A DNA stretch of 64,000 nt from an uncultured Eubacteriales bacterium. GTDB taxonomy: Bacteria; Bacillota; Clostridia; Oscillospirales; Oscillospiraceae. Below, one piece after another: positions 42,183 through 52,200 of this stretch. Under the pieces are notes generated by a model. That model made no database searches and was not told the DNA's origin. It worked only from the letters and a program-made list of their open reading frames with translations. Position 1 is the first letter of the stretch, and every line of letters starts with the position of its first letter. The position numbers and the translations under genes are program-made. Location of the stretch: NCBI GenBank assembly GCA_900544765.1, contig UQWI01000006.1:103865-167864 (forward strand), given 5' to 3'.

Positions 42183-45100
42183 AGGAAGTGCTTATAACCT
42201 CAAGCGTGCTCATAGCTGCCATAGTTGTAATACGCGCCGTATTGAAAAAACGGGTGTCGTCGCGCCTGATTTACGCGCTCTGGCTCGTAGCGGCACTGAG
42301 GCTGATGCTGCCGTTTTCACTGGCGCCGAGCCCGGTCAGCGTCATGAACGCCGCACCGGAGGCGATAAGCGCCTTGGTGGTGGACGCGGAGGATTCCGGC
42401 GTCACGCCGGGCGAGGCAGAGTTGGCGTCGGATCCTGCGCCCGTAGTGAATCCGGGTCCTGTATCCGAGCCCGCGACGGACGTACAGAGCCCGGCACAGG
42501 ACAGCGCGCAGAACGTGCCGGAACCCGTCAGAGCCGGGTTTGACATAGACTGGGCGGCGCTGCTGCCGGTAATCTGGTTGGCCGGTTCGGTGCTGTGCGC
42601 TGCATACATGCTCATTGTAAACGGCGCAATGTATTTCAGGCTGCGCGGGAACAGAAGGCGGGTGGAAGTGGACAGTCCGCTCAGGGTGTATCTGGTTGAG
42701 AAGATACCTTCGCCATGCCTGTTCGGCTTTGCGCGTCCTGCAATCTATTTGACCAGCGCAGCGCTGGAGAGTGACGAGCGCACACACATGGTTGTACTGC
42801 ACGAGGAGACGCACTACCGTCACGGCGACCACATCTGGTCGCTGCTGAGATGTGTATTGCTGTGCGCCTACTGGTTTGACCCGCTTGTATGGCTTGCGGC
42901 CTATCTTTCAAGGCGAGATGCCGAGCTCGCATGCGACGAGAGCTGTGTCAAGGCCCTTGGCCATGACAGACGCATTGATTACGGTCAGGCCTTGGTTGAC
43001 CAGATAGGCCGCGCACGGCTCGCCGGCGGAATTTTGCGTACGGCGACAACCATGTCCGGCAGCAAGCGCGCGATAAAAGAGCGAGTGACGCGCATAGTGA
43101 AGGCTCCAAGGACGCGCACGGCGGCTGTAGTGCTGATAATAGCTCTCGTCGGCGTCGTCAGCGCCTGCACCTTTACGGGGGCGCAGACTTCGCCGGAAGC
43201 CAGCTTGAACCCTGGCGAGCCGCTGACGAACGCCACGGCATATGCCCGCCTTGCCGACGGCAGCATGTACGACGTGACACAGACACACAGCTTCGAGTAC
43301 GACGCAGATACAGGCGAGACGGTGCTCAGGTATACCGATGGGCAGACGGTGGATTTTTCGCTTCCCGCGAATTTGGCCTCGCCGTATGTCTTTATGAGCG
43401 ACACCGTAGCCGCAGTGAGTTTCGTTGACAGTGAGGGCAACCTGAGAGTCATGCTCAGCCGCAACCGGGGCGAGGACTGGACGGAGCAGACCGTGGCCTC
43501 GGGCCTTGAGAGCGACACTGTGACGTTCATAGGCTTTTCCAATGTCAGCGACGGCTGGCTCTTGTGGGAGGGATACCACAACACAGGCACTATTGTTCAT
43601 GAAACTGACGATTTCGGCAACGTAACGACATACGAGGACGTAGAGTACCGCACTAAAAGCTACATTACGAACGACGGCGGCGAGAGCTGGACGGAGACGT
43701 GGATGAACAGGGCGAGAGGAAGCGTCACGGGCATGGCCGTCGTGGACGGCACGGCGTATATAGGCGTCACCGGGGATGGAAGCATGGCGTATTCCTATTA
43801 CACAGGCTCCGGAGAGGGCTACGATGGCCTGCTTCCAAAGCTGCTTGGCTCTAATGAAGGCATGGCGCCCGACACCGAATTCACGTCGACCCTGTCGCCG
43901 GTAATCAGCGATGGTAGCGTGGTTCTGCCGTACCTCATGCCGGACGGGGGTGTAGTGAACAGGGAAATGGATATAGTTCACGGAGGGCTTGCAGTGCCAG
44001 AGACGCTTGCCGATGTGGATGGTATCCTCGAGCTGCCTTGTGGTGTGAACATAGCTCCCGCTACAGAAGAACTGCTGTCCAAGCTGCGAGGGCCGGTGAC
44101 GTTCGGCGAAATAGGGGAGGGTCAGACCGCCCTCGTCGCGTTCACCGATGACTCGAGGCCGGAAAACTACGCGCTGCGCGTAGTGCGCCTCAGCGGGGAT
44201 ATAACCTGGCTGCGTCCGGAGGACTTCTCTTCACCAGACTCACCTGAAGAAGCGGCTGAAACCGTTTTTTATGGTGGCTCGGATGTAATTAACTTTGACA
44301 AATACACCGCCCTGGTGTTTGGAGCGGCGTTCGATGAAAACGGCCAATCCGACATCGGCGTGATCGTAGAAAATTCGATTTGGGACGCGCAACTTTTCCG
44401 CCTGGACATGTCAGGCGGCGAGCTCACGGCGACTCAGGCCGGGCTGGGCGTGGACGTGGATTCGCCCACGGCTGCGAAGTCCGACGACGGCCTTGTCATC
44501 GTCGACTACGCGGACAGCGCCACCGCCGAGGTGTACACATCCGTGCAGACTGTCGATACGGCAAACGGGGCGGGAACTGAACAGTTCGTGCTCTGTGCGC
44601 GGCATGATTTCAGCAACTTTTACATAGTCGGGCTGGACTACAGTGCCGGCGCAATGTGGCCGTTAGAGGGAGAAAACATAGCCGGTATAGGCGAGCTGCT
44701 GGCCGGACAGTGCGTCACGATAGAGGCGGAGAGCTCGGGCGGCTTCGGCATTGTCTACACCGACCAGGAGAGCCGCATTCACAGGTATTATGTATCTGTG
44801 GACGGCACAGGCGCGATAGAATTTTGCGAACTTGCGCGCAGCTCGCAGCTGGCGGAGATAGCAGCGGGCGCACTCTATGCGCGGCAATACCCTGTTTCTG
44901 CTGTTTCGGAACTTGAGGAAATGCCCGATGTAACCGTTATTTCTTCCGCGCGGGAGGAATCCTCCTGCTGCGCTCTTCTCACTACTCCGCTCGATGAGCT
45001 GACTGTCAGCGTCAGCTACGCCCGCGGCCGCGCCGACGGCGCGACGACCTACGGCGGGGAAGGCGGTGGCCGGTATGTGCTGACCCCGGACAGCGCGCTC

Positions 45101-45613
45101 GCAATTTATGTTCAGGAAAACAGCGTCAACGTGACGCTGAGCTTAGACGTTGACGGGCGCACGGAGACCTACGGCCTCTACACCGGCGAGGACGGAGCCC
45201 TGCGCGTCTCCACGCTGACTGAGCCCGGTGACACTGGCCACGGCATAGCCGTCACGCAGGTGGCGGACCCTGCTGCCTACGTCGGAGGATACGATGCCGT
45301 AAACGAGTACGGCGATGCGAGCAACGTACTGATAACGGCGCTGGATTTCTACGGCGAGGTGTCTGATTTAGAGGTATTCAGAACTGTGCTCGATGAGATC
45401 ACGTTTACCTTCTCGCGCGGCGAGACAGTATACACGAATGCGGCGCCGGACAGACCGCTGCTCATCTGGAATCCCGTTGTCGGTGGTATAAGAACCTGCG
45501 AATACGGCTTTTCTTTCACGGACGCAGAGGGGAATGAGCACGAATACCTGATAAATTTCGCCGCCGCTACTATGCTCGTTAACGGCATGGTGAACGTGTA
45601 TCCAATTGAGTGA
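42179..45613 (+). CDS. BlaR1-like M56 sensor peptidase with BNR-like exodomain (module 2)
   Basis: 1144 residues. M56 membrane domain with zinc motif HEETH (208-212), RHGDHIW and CDESCV. A fourth span ends in a lipobox-like VVSAC. The ~800-residue exported region contains sialidase/BNR-type blades, for example SRNRGEDWTEQTV and ITNDGGESWTETW, then beta-rich segments and a C-terminal domain ending near NVYPIE. No beta-lactam-binding domain is visible. The exodomain differs completely from that of module 1, arguing that the two modules read different signals. Confidence 0.85.
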   Translation: MKEVLITSSVLIAAIVVIRAVLKKRVSSRLIYALWLVAALRLMLPFSLAPSPVSVMNAAPEAISALVVDAEDSGVTPGEAELASDPAPVVNPGPVSEPATDVQSPAQDSAQNVPEPVRAGFDIDWAALLPVIWLAGSVLCAAYMLIVNGAMYFRLRGNRRRVEVDSPLRVYLVEKIPSPCLFGFARPAIYLTSAALESDERTHMVVLHEETHYRHGDHIWSLLRCVLLCAYWFDPLVWLAAYLSRRDAELACDESCVKALGHDRRIDYGQALVDQIGRARLAGGILRTATTMSGSKRAIKERVTRIVKAPRTRTAAVVLIIALVGVVSACTFTGAQTSPEASLNPGEPLTNATAYARLADGSMYDVTQTHSFEYDADTGETVLRYTDGQTVDFSLPANLASPYVFMSDTVAAVSFVDSEGNLRVMLSRNRGEDWTEQTVASGLESDTVTFIGFSNVSDGWLLWEGYHNTGTIVHETDDFGNVTTYEDVEYRTKSYITNDGGESWTETWMNRARGSVTGMAVVDGTAYIGVTGDGSMAYSYYTGSGEGYDGLLPKLLGSNEGMAPDTEFTSTLSPVISDGSVVLPYLMPDGGVVNREMDIVHGGLAVPETLADVDGILELPCGVNIAPATEELLSKLRGPVTFGEIGEGQTALVAFTDDSRPENYALRVVRLSGDITWLRPEDFSSPDSPEEAAETVFYGGSDVINFDKYTALVFGAAFDENGQSDIGVIVENSIWDAQLFRLDMSGGELTATQAGLGVDVDSPTAAKSDDGLVIVDYADSATAEVYTSVQTVDTANGAGTEQFVLCARHDFSNFYIVGLDYSAGAMWPLEGENIAGIGELLAGQCVTIEAESSGGFGIVYTDQESRIHRYYVSVDGTGAIEFCELARSSQLAEIAAGALYARQYPVSAVSELEEMPDVTVISSAREESSCCALLTTPLDELTVSVSYARGRADGATTYGGEGGGRYVLTPDSALAIYVQENSVNVTLSLDVDGRTETYGLYTGEDGALRVSTLTEPGDTGHGIAVTQVADPAAYVGGYDAVNEYGDASNVLITALDFYGEVSDLEVFRTVLDEITFTFSRGETVYTNAAPDRPLLIWNPVVGGIRTCEYGFSFTDAEGNEHEYLINFAAATMLVNGMVNVYPIE

Positions 45614-45652
45614 TTAGGGTTTATACCTACGCAGCGCATGAACCTGCAGGTG

Positions 45653-45688
45653 AGCGCGCCCGGTTTTGGGCGCGCTTTTTTATTTTTC
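45653..45688 (+). terminator. Terminator after module 2
   Basis: 9-bp perfect stem AGCGCGCCC/GGGCGCGCT (45653-45661, 45668-45676), six-base loop, then TTTTTATTTTT. Confidence 0.92.
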
Positions 45689-45755
45689 TCTCGACGAATA
45701 GCCCTCTTTCTGTTATGCTAAACTAAAAAAGCAAAACCGCTCTTTTGGAGGCACT

Positions 45756-46415
45756 ATGAACGTATTCGATATAATCGGCCCGGTTATGATAGGGCCGTCC
45801 AGCTCGCACACCGCAGGAGCCGTCAGGCTGGGACGTGTGGCGCACAAGCTGTTGGGAGTTGACGCCGTGAAGGCGCATATAGAGCTCACCGGCTCCTTCG
45901 CCCAGACATATAGAGGGCATGGCACGGATAAGGCCCTGGTTGCCGGGATAATGGGTATGGACTCTGATGACGAGAGGATACGCCGTTCCCTGGAGCTCGC
46001 CGTGGAGCACGGCCTCGAGGTTGAATTCAAGGAGACAAACATCCCCAACGCACATCCGAACACCGCCCGCATAACCCTGACTGGAAAAAACGGAGAAAGC
46101 GCGGTGGTTCAGGGCGCGTCTGTCGGAGGAGGGAATATACTTATCACGGCCATAAACGGCATGGACGTTTCCTTTACGGGCCAGTACAACACTATACTGG
46201 TCCGGCACCTGGACAAACCGGGGGCTATTGCCGCCGTCACGCAGTTCATTGCCGGTTCAGGCATGAACATCGGCAACTTCCGCCTCTCACGCGAGCGGCG
46301 CGGGGGAGAGGCGCTTATGACCATCGAGGTCGACGGAGACGTATCCGACAAGACTATGAGCGCGCTGAACGCGCTTGAGCCCGTACAGAAGGCAATGCTT
46401 ATACGGGCAATGTGA
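45756..46415 (+). CDS. sdaAB: L-serine dehydratase, beta subunit
   Basis: 219 residues. Begins MNVFDIIGPVMIGPSSSHTAGAVRLG, shown here in two parts as the SSSHTAG motif and an ACT domain (about 148-219) with HLDKPGAIAAVTQFI. With the alpha subunit it forms the iron-sulfur serine deaminase giving pyruvate and ammonia. Followed by sdaAA after 10 bases. Confidence 0.95.
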   Translation: MNVFDIIGPVMIGPSSSHTAGAVRLGRVAHKLLGVDAVKAHIELTGSFAQTYRGHGTDKALVAGIMGMDSDDERIRRSLELAVEHGLEVEFKETNIPNAHPNTARITLTGKNGESAVVQGASVGGGNILITAINGMDVSFTGQYNTILVRHLDKPGAIAAVTQFIAGSGMNIGNFRLSRERRGGEALMTIEVDGDVSDKTMSALNALEPVQKAMLIRAM

Positions 46416-46425
46416 GGTGTAAGGC

Positions 46426-47307
46426 ATGCTGGAATACAAATCTATAGCGGAACTTGTAGAGGCGGCCAAGTCCGCCGGAAAGAAGATATCCGAGGTGGTG
46501 CTGAGCGACCAGGCGGAGCAGCTCGAGCTTGGGCGCGAAGAGCTCTACCGCCGCATGGATGAGCGCCTTTCCGTCATGGAGGACTCGGTCAGGGCGGGGA
46601 TGAACCCGGAGCTGCGTTCCACATCGGGCCTGACCGGCGGCGATGCGGCTAAAATGTTCGATTACGCCTCGCATGGCGGCATCTGCGGGGGATTTGTCAA
46701 CCGCGCAATTGCCAGGGCGCTTGCCGTGAGCGAAAACAATGCCGCGATGGGCAAAATTGTCGCCGCGCCGACCGCGGGCTCCTGCGGCATACTGCCGGGC
46801 ACGGTGGTGTCGCTGTTGTCGGAGGGACGCTGCTCGCGCGAGGACGCCGTGATGTCCATGTTTACGGCGGGAGCCTTCGGAATGGTCATAGCGTCCAAGG
46901 CCACAATAGCCGGAGCTGAGGGCGGATGCCAGGCCGAGTGCGGCAGCGCATCAGCAATGGCTGCTGCGGCGCTGGTGGAAATAATGGGCGGTGCGCCGGA
47001 GCAGTGCGCCGATGCCTGCGCAATGGCAATAAAGAACCAGCTCGGCCTGGTTTGTGACCCTGTGGCGGGGCTGGTGGAGATACCGTGCATAAAGCGGAAC
47101 GTGTCGGGCGTCGCTATTGCGTTCAGCTCGGCGGAGATGGCGCTCGCCGGTGTGGAGAGCAAGATACCTGTGGACGAGTGTATTGACGCCATGAGGGAGG
47201 TCGGCTGCTCAATCCCAAATGCGCTCAGGGAGACGGCAAAAGGCGGACTTGCCGCAACGCCGACGGGAGAGCGCCTGCGCGAGCAGGTTTTCGGCCCTAA
47301 AAAGTGA
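46426..47307 (+). CDS. sdaAA: L-serine dehydratase, alpha subunit
   Basis: 293 residues. Cluster-binding cysteines lie in TAGSCGILPG, GCQAECGSASAMAA and VCDPVAGLVEIPCIKRN. Normal length. Its own rho-independent terminator begins seven bases after the stop but is cut in its loop by the inserted element; the left arm remains at 47315-47323 and the right arm is now at 61258-61266. Without it, transcription may run into the element until the hairpin at 47402-47444. Confidence 0.95.
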   Translation: MLEYKSIAELVEAAKSAGKKISEVVLSDQAEQLELGREELYRRMDERLSVMEDSVRAGMNPELRSTSGLTGGDAAKMFDYASHGGICGGFVNRAIARALAVSENNAAMGKIVAAPTAGSCGILPGTVVSLLSEGRCSREDAVMSMFTAGAFGMVIASKATIAGAEGGCQAECGSASAMAAAALVEIMGGAPEQCADACAMAIKNQLGLVCDPVAGLVEIPCIKRNVSGVAIAFSSAEMALAGVESKIPVDECIDAMREVGCSIPNALRETAKGGLAATPTGERLREQVFGPKK

Positions 47308-47314
47308 ATTTTAC

Positions 47315-47331
47315 GCCCCGGCCTTCGGACA
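47315..47331 (+). other. attL: left half of split terminator plus CGGACA core
   Basis: The arm GCCCCGGCC (47315-47323) is followed by TT and the core CGGACA (47326-47331). The pairing arm GGCCGGGGC lies at 61258-61266 beyond the second CGGACA. Joining the two sides at the core rebuilds a 9-bp stem with an 11-base loop followed by ATTTTGTT. Confidence 0.85.
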
Positions 47332-47337
47332 GGTGCT

Positions 47338-47351
47338 CATAAGAAAGTAAT
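47338..47351 (+). repeat. Left terminal inverted repeat
   Basis: CATAAGAAAGTAAT, the exact reverse complement of 61230-61243. Confidence 0.85.
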
Positions 47352-47401
47352 TTGAAAAAATTACGATTCGGACATCTGTCAGACAGGATTGGGCAACGAA
47401 G

Positions 47402-47444
47402 AAATACGCCGTATTCAGCGGATTTTGCTGGATACGGCGTATTT
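47402..47444. terminator. Bidirectional terminator at element left end
   Basis: 18-bp stem (47402-47419 with 47427-47444) with one T-G pair, beginning AAATACGCC and ending GGCGTATTT, then TC. It ends the XRE regulator transcript and would stop read-through from sdaAA. Confidence 0.85.
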
Positions 47445-47450
47445 TCTTGC

Positions 47451-48293
47451 CTATTTACGTTTCCGTTTGCCTTTTCCGTGTGTTGTATTGCCCTTGCCCC
47501 GCTGGCTTATTGGGCTTTTCATGTGCTTGGACAGACGCAGCACTTCAATCAGATTGACGAACTGTTCTTTGGTGATCGCATCGTAGTCAATGCCAAATGT
47601 CACCAGAAAAGCCCGCGCCTTCTTTTCGTCACTGCTGCCTTCAAAGTTCATAGCCGCTTGTAACTGCTGCTGCACTTGTGCAGCGGCGGATGGCTCGTCG
47701 GCTGTTGTGCTATCGGTCTTGTGGGCTTCCCGAATATCGCGGAGTATCCCTGTCAGGTCATCCGCAACCACATGGCCGAAATATTCTTCCTCTGGCACCT
47801 GTGCCAGTTCCAGGGTGCGGAGGTAGAGATCATTCGTGCTATCTTCTCGCTTTGCCAGCACCATTTGACGCACGGCTTCCAGCACGGCGTTCAAGTCGTT
47901 GATCCGCATATCTGCGATGCGGTCAACATAGATTTCTGCGTCCAGTATCAAGCGCTGAAAATCTTTGTGGCAGATCAGCTCCGACAGCAGCCGGTGGTTG
48001 AACTGTCCCTTTTCTAATACTTCAATCGCATCGTCACCCAAATGTAGAGCGTCCAGCTCTGTGTTTGGGTGATTTTTTATTTCTGTCAATCCCATCAGGT
48101 AATCGGCGGACACCCCGTAGAACTTTGCCAGCGCCGCGATGCTGAACGGGCTGATGTCCTTGAAATCGTCCGCCTCATATTTGCCGAGGGCAGCACGGGA
48201 AATCCCCGTCGCCTCGGAAAGCTGTTCCAGCGTCAGGCCGCGCTCGGTCCGCAAATCTTTGAGCCGTTCCGGGATCGTCAGTTTGATATTCAT
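47451..48293 (-). CDS. XRE-family transcriptional regulator
   Basis: 280 residues. N-terminal helix-turn-helix: IPERLKDLRTERGLTLEQL then GISRAALGKYEADDF (about residues 8-45), followed by a long helical domain with the YGVSADYLMGL signature of Firmicutes element regulators and a basic tail (GKGKRKRK). It probably represses element genes. GGAGAGGGGG precedes the ATG and TATAAT (minus strand, 48323-48328) gives a -10. Confidence 0.88.
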   Translation of the reverse strand: MNIKLTIPERLKDLRTERGLTLEQLSEATGISRAALGKYEADDFKDISPFSIAALAKFYGVSADYLMGLTEIKNHPNTELDALHLGDDAIEVLEKGQFNHRLLSELICHKDFQRLILDAEIYVDRIADMRINDLNAVLEAVRQMVLAKREDSTNDLYLRTLELAQVPEEEYFGHVVADDLTGILRDIREAHKTDSTTADEPSAAAQVQQQLQAAMNFEGSSDEKKARAFLVTFGIDYDAITKEQFVNLIEVLRLSKHMKSPISQRGKGNTTHGKGKRKRK

Positions 48294-48905
48294 ATCCGTG
48301 CCCCCCTCTCCTTCTGCTTTCTATTATAGCACAGATTTCTATAAGCGTGGAAATTTCTGCTTTTCGCACCCACTTTCCAACCTCTTGGATATACGGGAAC
48401 AGGCCCGATTTTTCGTTAAACTGTACTTGTCGGGAGACGACAGCACCTTGAAAATTACATGACCGTCCGAATGGGATACCCCCGGCAGGGGAAGCAGCGC
48501 CATGACCCCATGTGTTTGAAAACACGGGAGAGCGTGCCAATGCCGGAATACGCCGCTGAAAAGGCAGGGGCAGGAACGGCATTCGGGGAGAACGGCAAAA
48601 TGCGGCGATATTTTCAAAGGAAGTGAAAACAGCGAAAAATCTGGCGTTTTCACATTGATAACGCCATCAAAGAACGATACGCCAGGCAGTGATGCGAGTA
48701 CGCTGTCCGGCGTACAACTTTCCTACTCCGCGAAAAGCCATGCGGAACAGTGAGAACGAAACCTGCCACTTGTGAACAGGGCTTCGCAGGCGGCGGAGAA
48801 AACCGATACCCGCAGGCTATCATCCATCGCTTGATGATGAAGGCAAGTACACTCATCAGCGCACCGGCTTCATCATTGGGCGAACGAAAAAAGGAGGACA
48901 AAACC
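48294..48905. other. Intergenic region of element, no gene seen
   Basis: About 610 bases. The left part holds the XRE promoter. The rest has no frame with a ribosome site and recognisable product until the ATG at 48906; it looks like remnant or leader DNA. Confidence 0.5.
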
Positions 48906-49136
48906 ATGAGAAACAAAGATATTTACCGAAATGAGATCAAGTCCTATATCATCCGGGCTGGCATGACCATGAGTGAAGCCGTGGAAATCCTGGCCGATGA
49001 ATACGGTTGGAGCAGTAGCGTCCCGAACCTGTCCGACAAACTGAAGCGCGGCAGCTTGCGCTATGGCGAGGCGGTGGAGCTGGCCGATGTGCTGGGGTAT
49101 GACATTGTTTGGCAAAAGCGCCGGGAGGTGAGATAA
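48906..49136 (+). CDS. Small HTH-like protein preceding the resolvase
   Basis: 76 residues, helical: SYIIRAGMTMSEAVEILADE, then NLSDKLKRGSLRYGEAVELADVLGYDIVWQ resembles a compact Cro-like helix-turn-helix. AAAGGAGG lies upstream of the ATG. Its stop (TAA, 49134-49136) abuts the first codon of the resolvase, so the two are co-translated. Function unknown; possibly a regulator or accessory of the resolvase. Confidence 0.65.
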   Translation: MRNKDIYRNEIKSYIIRAGMTMSEAVEILADEYGWSSSVPNLSDKLKRGSLRYGEAVELADVLGYDIVWQKRREVR

Positions 49137-49748
<612 letters not shown>

Positions 49749-49753
49749 GCGCC

Positions 49754-49914
49754 CGATTTTACAGAAAGGTGTACTTTCTCGCATCGGAGGATGGATGCTG
49801 AAAGCGTTCGTTTAACAGCGAAGTCGTTCACAATTCCGTGCTGGAAATCCGCATGAATCCGTGGTAAAATAAAATTATTTGAAAAATACCGATTTTACAG
49901 GAAGGTACACCTTT
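49754..49914 (+). repeat. Imperfect direct repeat pair
   Basis: CCGATTTTACAGRAAGGT occurs at 49754-49771 and 49889-49906 (one mismatch), 135 bases apart, and each is followed by a similar T-rich segment. The pair brackets the junction between the resolvase and the R-M-like cassette. Confidence 0.6.
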
Positions 49915-49961
49915 TGGCAAAAGATCCCCGTGCCTTCTGACTTTGAAAAGGAGGCGCGGAG

Positions 49962-50621
49962 ATGGCCGAAAAACAGGTCAAATCCAAACAGCGCGTGGCC
50001 GACCACGGCGAGGTATTCACTGCCGAGCGGGAGGTCAAGGCCATGTGCGATCTGGTCAAGCCGGAGACCGAGCGCATCGACTCCCGCTTTTTGGAGCCAG
50101 CCTGCGGCGAGGGGGCGTTTTTGACCGAAATCCTTCGTCGCAAGCTGGCAGTGGTCAAGCGGCAGTACGGCAAAAGCCCGGCGGACTACGAAAAATACTC
50201 CGTCATCGCCATCACCAGCCTGTATGGTGTGGATATTTTGGAGGACAACGCCGAAATCTGCCGCCAAAAACTGTTTGAAATATGGGACGCCGAATATACA
50301 GCCAACGCCAAAAGCCAAGCCAACGACCAGTGCCGCGAAACCGTCAAATTCATCCTGCGCAAGAACATTTTGTGCGGCGATGCACTGACTCTGCGGCAGG
50401 CGGACGGTAGCCCCATCGTGTTTGCCGAGTGGAGCCTTGTCACCGGCAATTTGGTCAAGCGCCGGGATTACGAGCTGAGCCAGCTGCTGGAAGGTCATGA
50501 AGAACAGATGAGCCTGGACATGGTCGGCTGGCAGTATGACGAGGAAGTGCAGGCGTTTATCCCCGCCCCGGTGCGGGAGTATCCGCCCACAGATTACAGG
50601 AGGTTGGCCGACTATGAGTAA
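49962..50621 (+). CDS. SAM-dependent DNA methylase-like protein lacking the catalytic motif
   Basis: 219 residues. SAM-binding motif I is [12 protein letters not shown] (about 42-53), preceded by the [11 protein letters not shown] segment of N6-adenine methylases and followed by an acidic motif II region YGVDILEDN. The catalytic NPPY motif is absent: the equivalent stretch reads [14 protein letters not shown]. It therefore probably cannot methylate alone and may be a regulatory or structural partner of the next protein, which overlaps it by eight bases. Confidence 0.7.
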   Translation: MAEKQVKSKQRVADHGEVFTAEREVKAMCDLVKPETERIDSRFLEPACGEGAFLTEILRRKLAVVKRQYGKSPADYEKYSVIAITSLYGVDILEDNAEICRQKLFEIWDAEYTANAKSQANDQCRETVKFILRKNILCGDALTLRQADGSPIVFAEWSLVTGNLVKRRDYELSQLLEGHEEQMSLDMVGWQYDEEVQAFIPAPVREYPPTDYRRLADYE

Positions 50622-52185
50622 CGATCTGTACACGTCTACTTATAACCCGGATGTTTTGTCCTGCATTGCCAACCTCTCCAACGATGAGGTTTTCACCCCG
50701 CCGGAGGTAGCCAACGCCATGCTGGACCTGCTGCCGCAGGAGCTATTCCGCGACCCGAACACAAAATTTCTCGACCCGGCCTGCAAGTCCGGCGTGTTTT
50801 TGCGGGAGACTGCCAAGCGGCTGCTGGTGGGGCTGGAGGACCAAATCCCCGATTTGCAGCAGCGGGTGGACCATATCTTTCACAAGCAGCTTTACGGCAT
50901 TGCCATCACTGAGCTGACCAGTTTGCTGGGGCGGCGGAGCGTGTACTGCTCGAAATACCCCAACAGCAAATACTCGGTTTCCCGCTTTGAAGATGTGCAG
51001 GGTAATATCCGATTTAAGAACATACAGCACGTGTGGAAGAACGGCAAATGCGTCTTTTGCGGCGCGTCCGAGCAGGAATACGGCGCTGCCAAACGTGGCG
51101 ATGGGCTGGAAACCCACGCCTACGAGTTTATCCACACGACCCGGCCGGAGGAAATTTTCAAGATGAAGTTTGATGTGATTATTGGGAACCCACCGTATCA
51201 GTTGAGTGATGGTGGGAACAGCGCAAGTGCAACACCAATATATCAGCTTTTTGTTGAGCAAGCAAAGAAACTGAATCCACGTTACCTATCGTTGATTATT
51301 CCTGCGCGATGGTTTACCGGTGGTCGTGGGTTGGATACTTTCAGAAACACAATGCTACATGATAACCGGATAAGAGTAATTCACGATTATCCGAATGCAT
51401 CCGATTGCTTTCCCGGTGTAGAAATAAAAGGCGGTGTGTGTTATTTTTTATGGAATCGCGACAGTCACGGGCTATGCAAAGTTTTTTCACATAATGAAAG
51501 TAATATTGAAATATCAGAACGACCGCTTTTAGAAGAGGGTATGGAAACCTTTATTAGAAACGACACTCAAATATCAATACTACACAAAGTGCGCGCACAG
51601 AAAGAAAATAGTTTTTCAAAATGGCTTAATGCTGGACGATTTTATGGCTTCCATACAAAAGTTGAATGGGCCAAAAAAGATGGACATGGTCGTATACAGA
51701 CTGCGGACGGGAAAGATTTTATTCCTATGACGAGTAAGCCAATATACGCTGATGATGTTAAGGTTTATATCCATGGTGGCGAATGTTACGTTGAGAAAAA
51801 CTCAGTTCCTAAAAATAATAACGCTGTTAATGAATATAAAGTGATTATCCCGCGATCAGGAAATCCTGGTGGTTCTATCGTAGGAAAACCAAAATTGAGC
51901 GAACCGAACTCTTGTAGCTCCAATACTTATGTTGTTGTACTTCCTCCCGAAAGTGGCCTAAACGCAGAATCCGCAAGTAATATCATGGATTATATTAAGA
52001 CAAAGTTTTTTCGCTTCTTAGTTGCTATAAAGACCTCAACGCAAGATATGCCTCCCAAAGCATACGAGTTTGTACCTCTACAAGATTTCTCAAAAAAGTG
52101 GACAGATCAAATGCTGTATAAAAAATACGGGCTTGCTCAACAAGAAATTCAAGTAATTGAGAATTCTATACCAGCTATGGAATGA
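50614..52185 (+). CDS. Eco57I-like N6-adenine DNA methyltransferase, mosaic
   Basis: 523 residues from ATG 50614 (AGGAGG upstream). Motif [15 protein letters not shown] (about 50) and motif IV GNPPYQL (about 193) are intact; an insert with a C-x2-C pair (KCVFCGAS) lies between. Residues after motif IV form the target-recognition half. DNA composition changes sharply near 51165, right before motif IV: the 5' part is GC-rich, the 3' part AT-rich until the stop. Likely the modification and specificity subunit of the cassette. Confidence 0.85.
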   Translation: MSNDLYTSTYNPDVLSCIANLSNDEVFTPPEVANAMLDLLPQELFRDPNTKFLDPACKSGVFLRETAKRLLVGLEDQIPDLQQRVDHIFHKQLYGIAITELTSLLGRRSVYCSKYPNSKYSVSRFEDVQGNIRFKNIQHVWKNGKCVFCGASEQEYGAAKRGDGLETHAYEFIHTTRPEEIFKMKFDVIIGNPPYQLSDGGNSASATPIYQLFVEQAKKLNPRYLSLIIPARWFTGGRGLDTFRNTMLHDNRIRVIHDYPNASDCFPGVEIKGGVCYFLWNRDSHGLCKVFSHNESNIEISERPLLEEGMETFIRNDTQISILHKVRAQKENSFSKWLNAGRFYGFHTKVEWAKKDGHGRIQTADGKDFIPMTSKPIYADDVKVYIHGGECYVEKNSVPKNNNAVNEYKVIIPRSGNPGGSIVGKPKLSEPNSCSSNTYVVVLPPESGLNAESASNIMDYIKTKFFRFLVAIKTSTQDMPPKAYEFVPLQDFSKKWTDQMLYKKYGLAQQEIQVIENSIPAME

Positions 52186-52200
52186 AGGGGGTGATAGTAG

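Noticed and set aside
45756-47307. sda genes as element cargo
   Set aside because: They lie outside the left core CGGACA, have chromosomal composition and own the terminator that the element interrupts.
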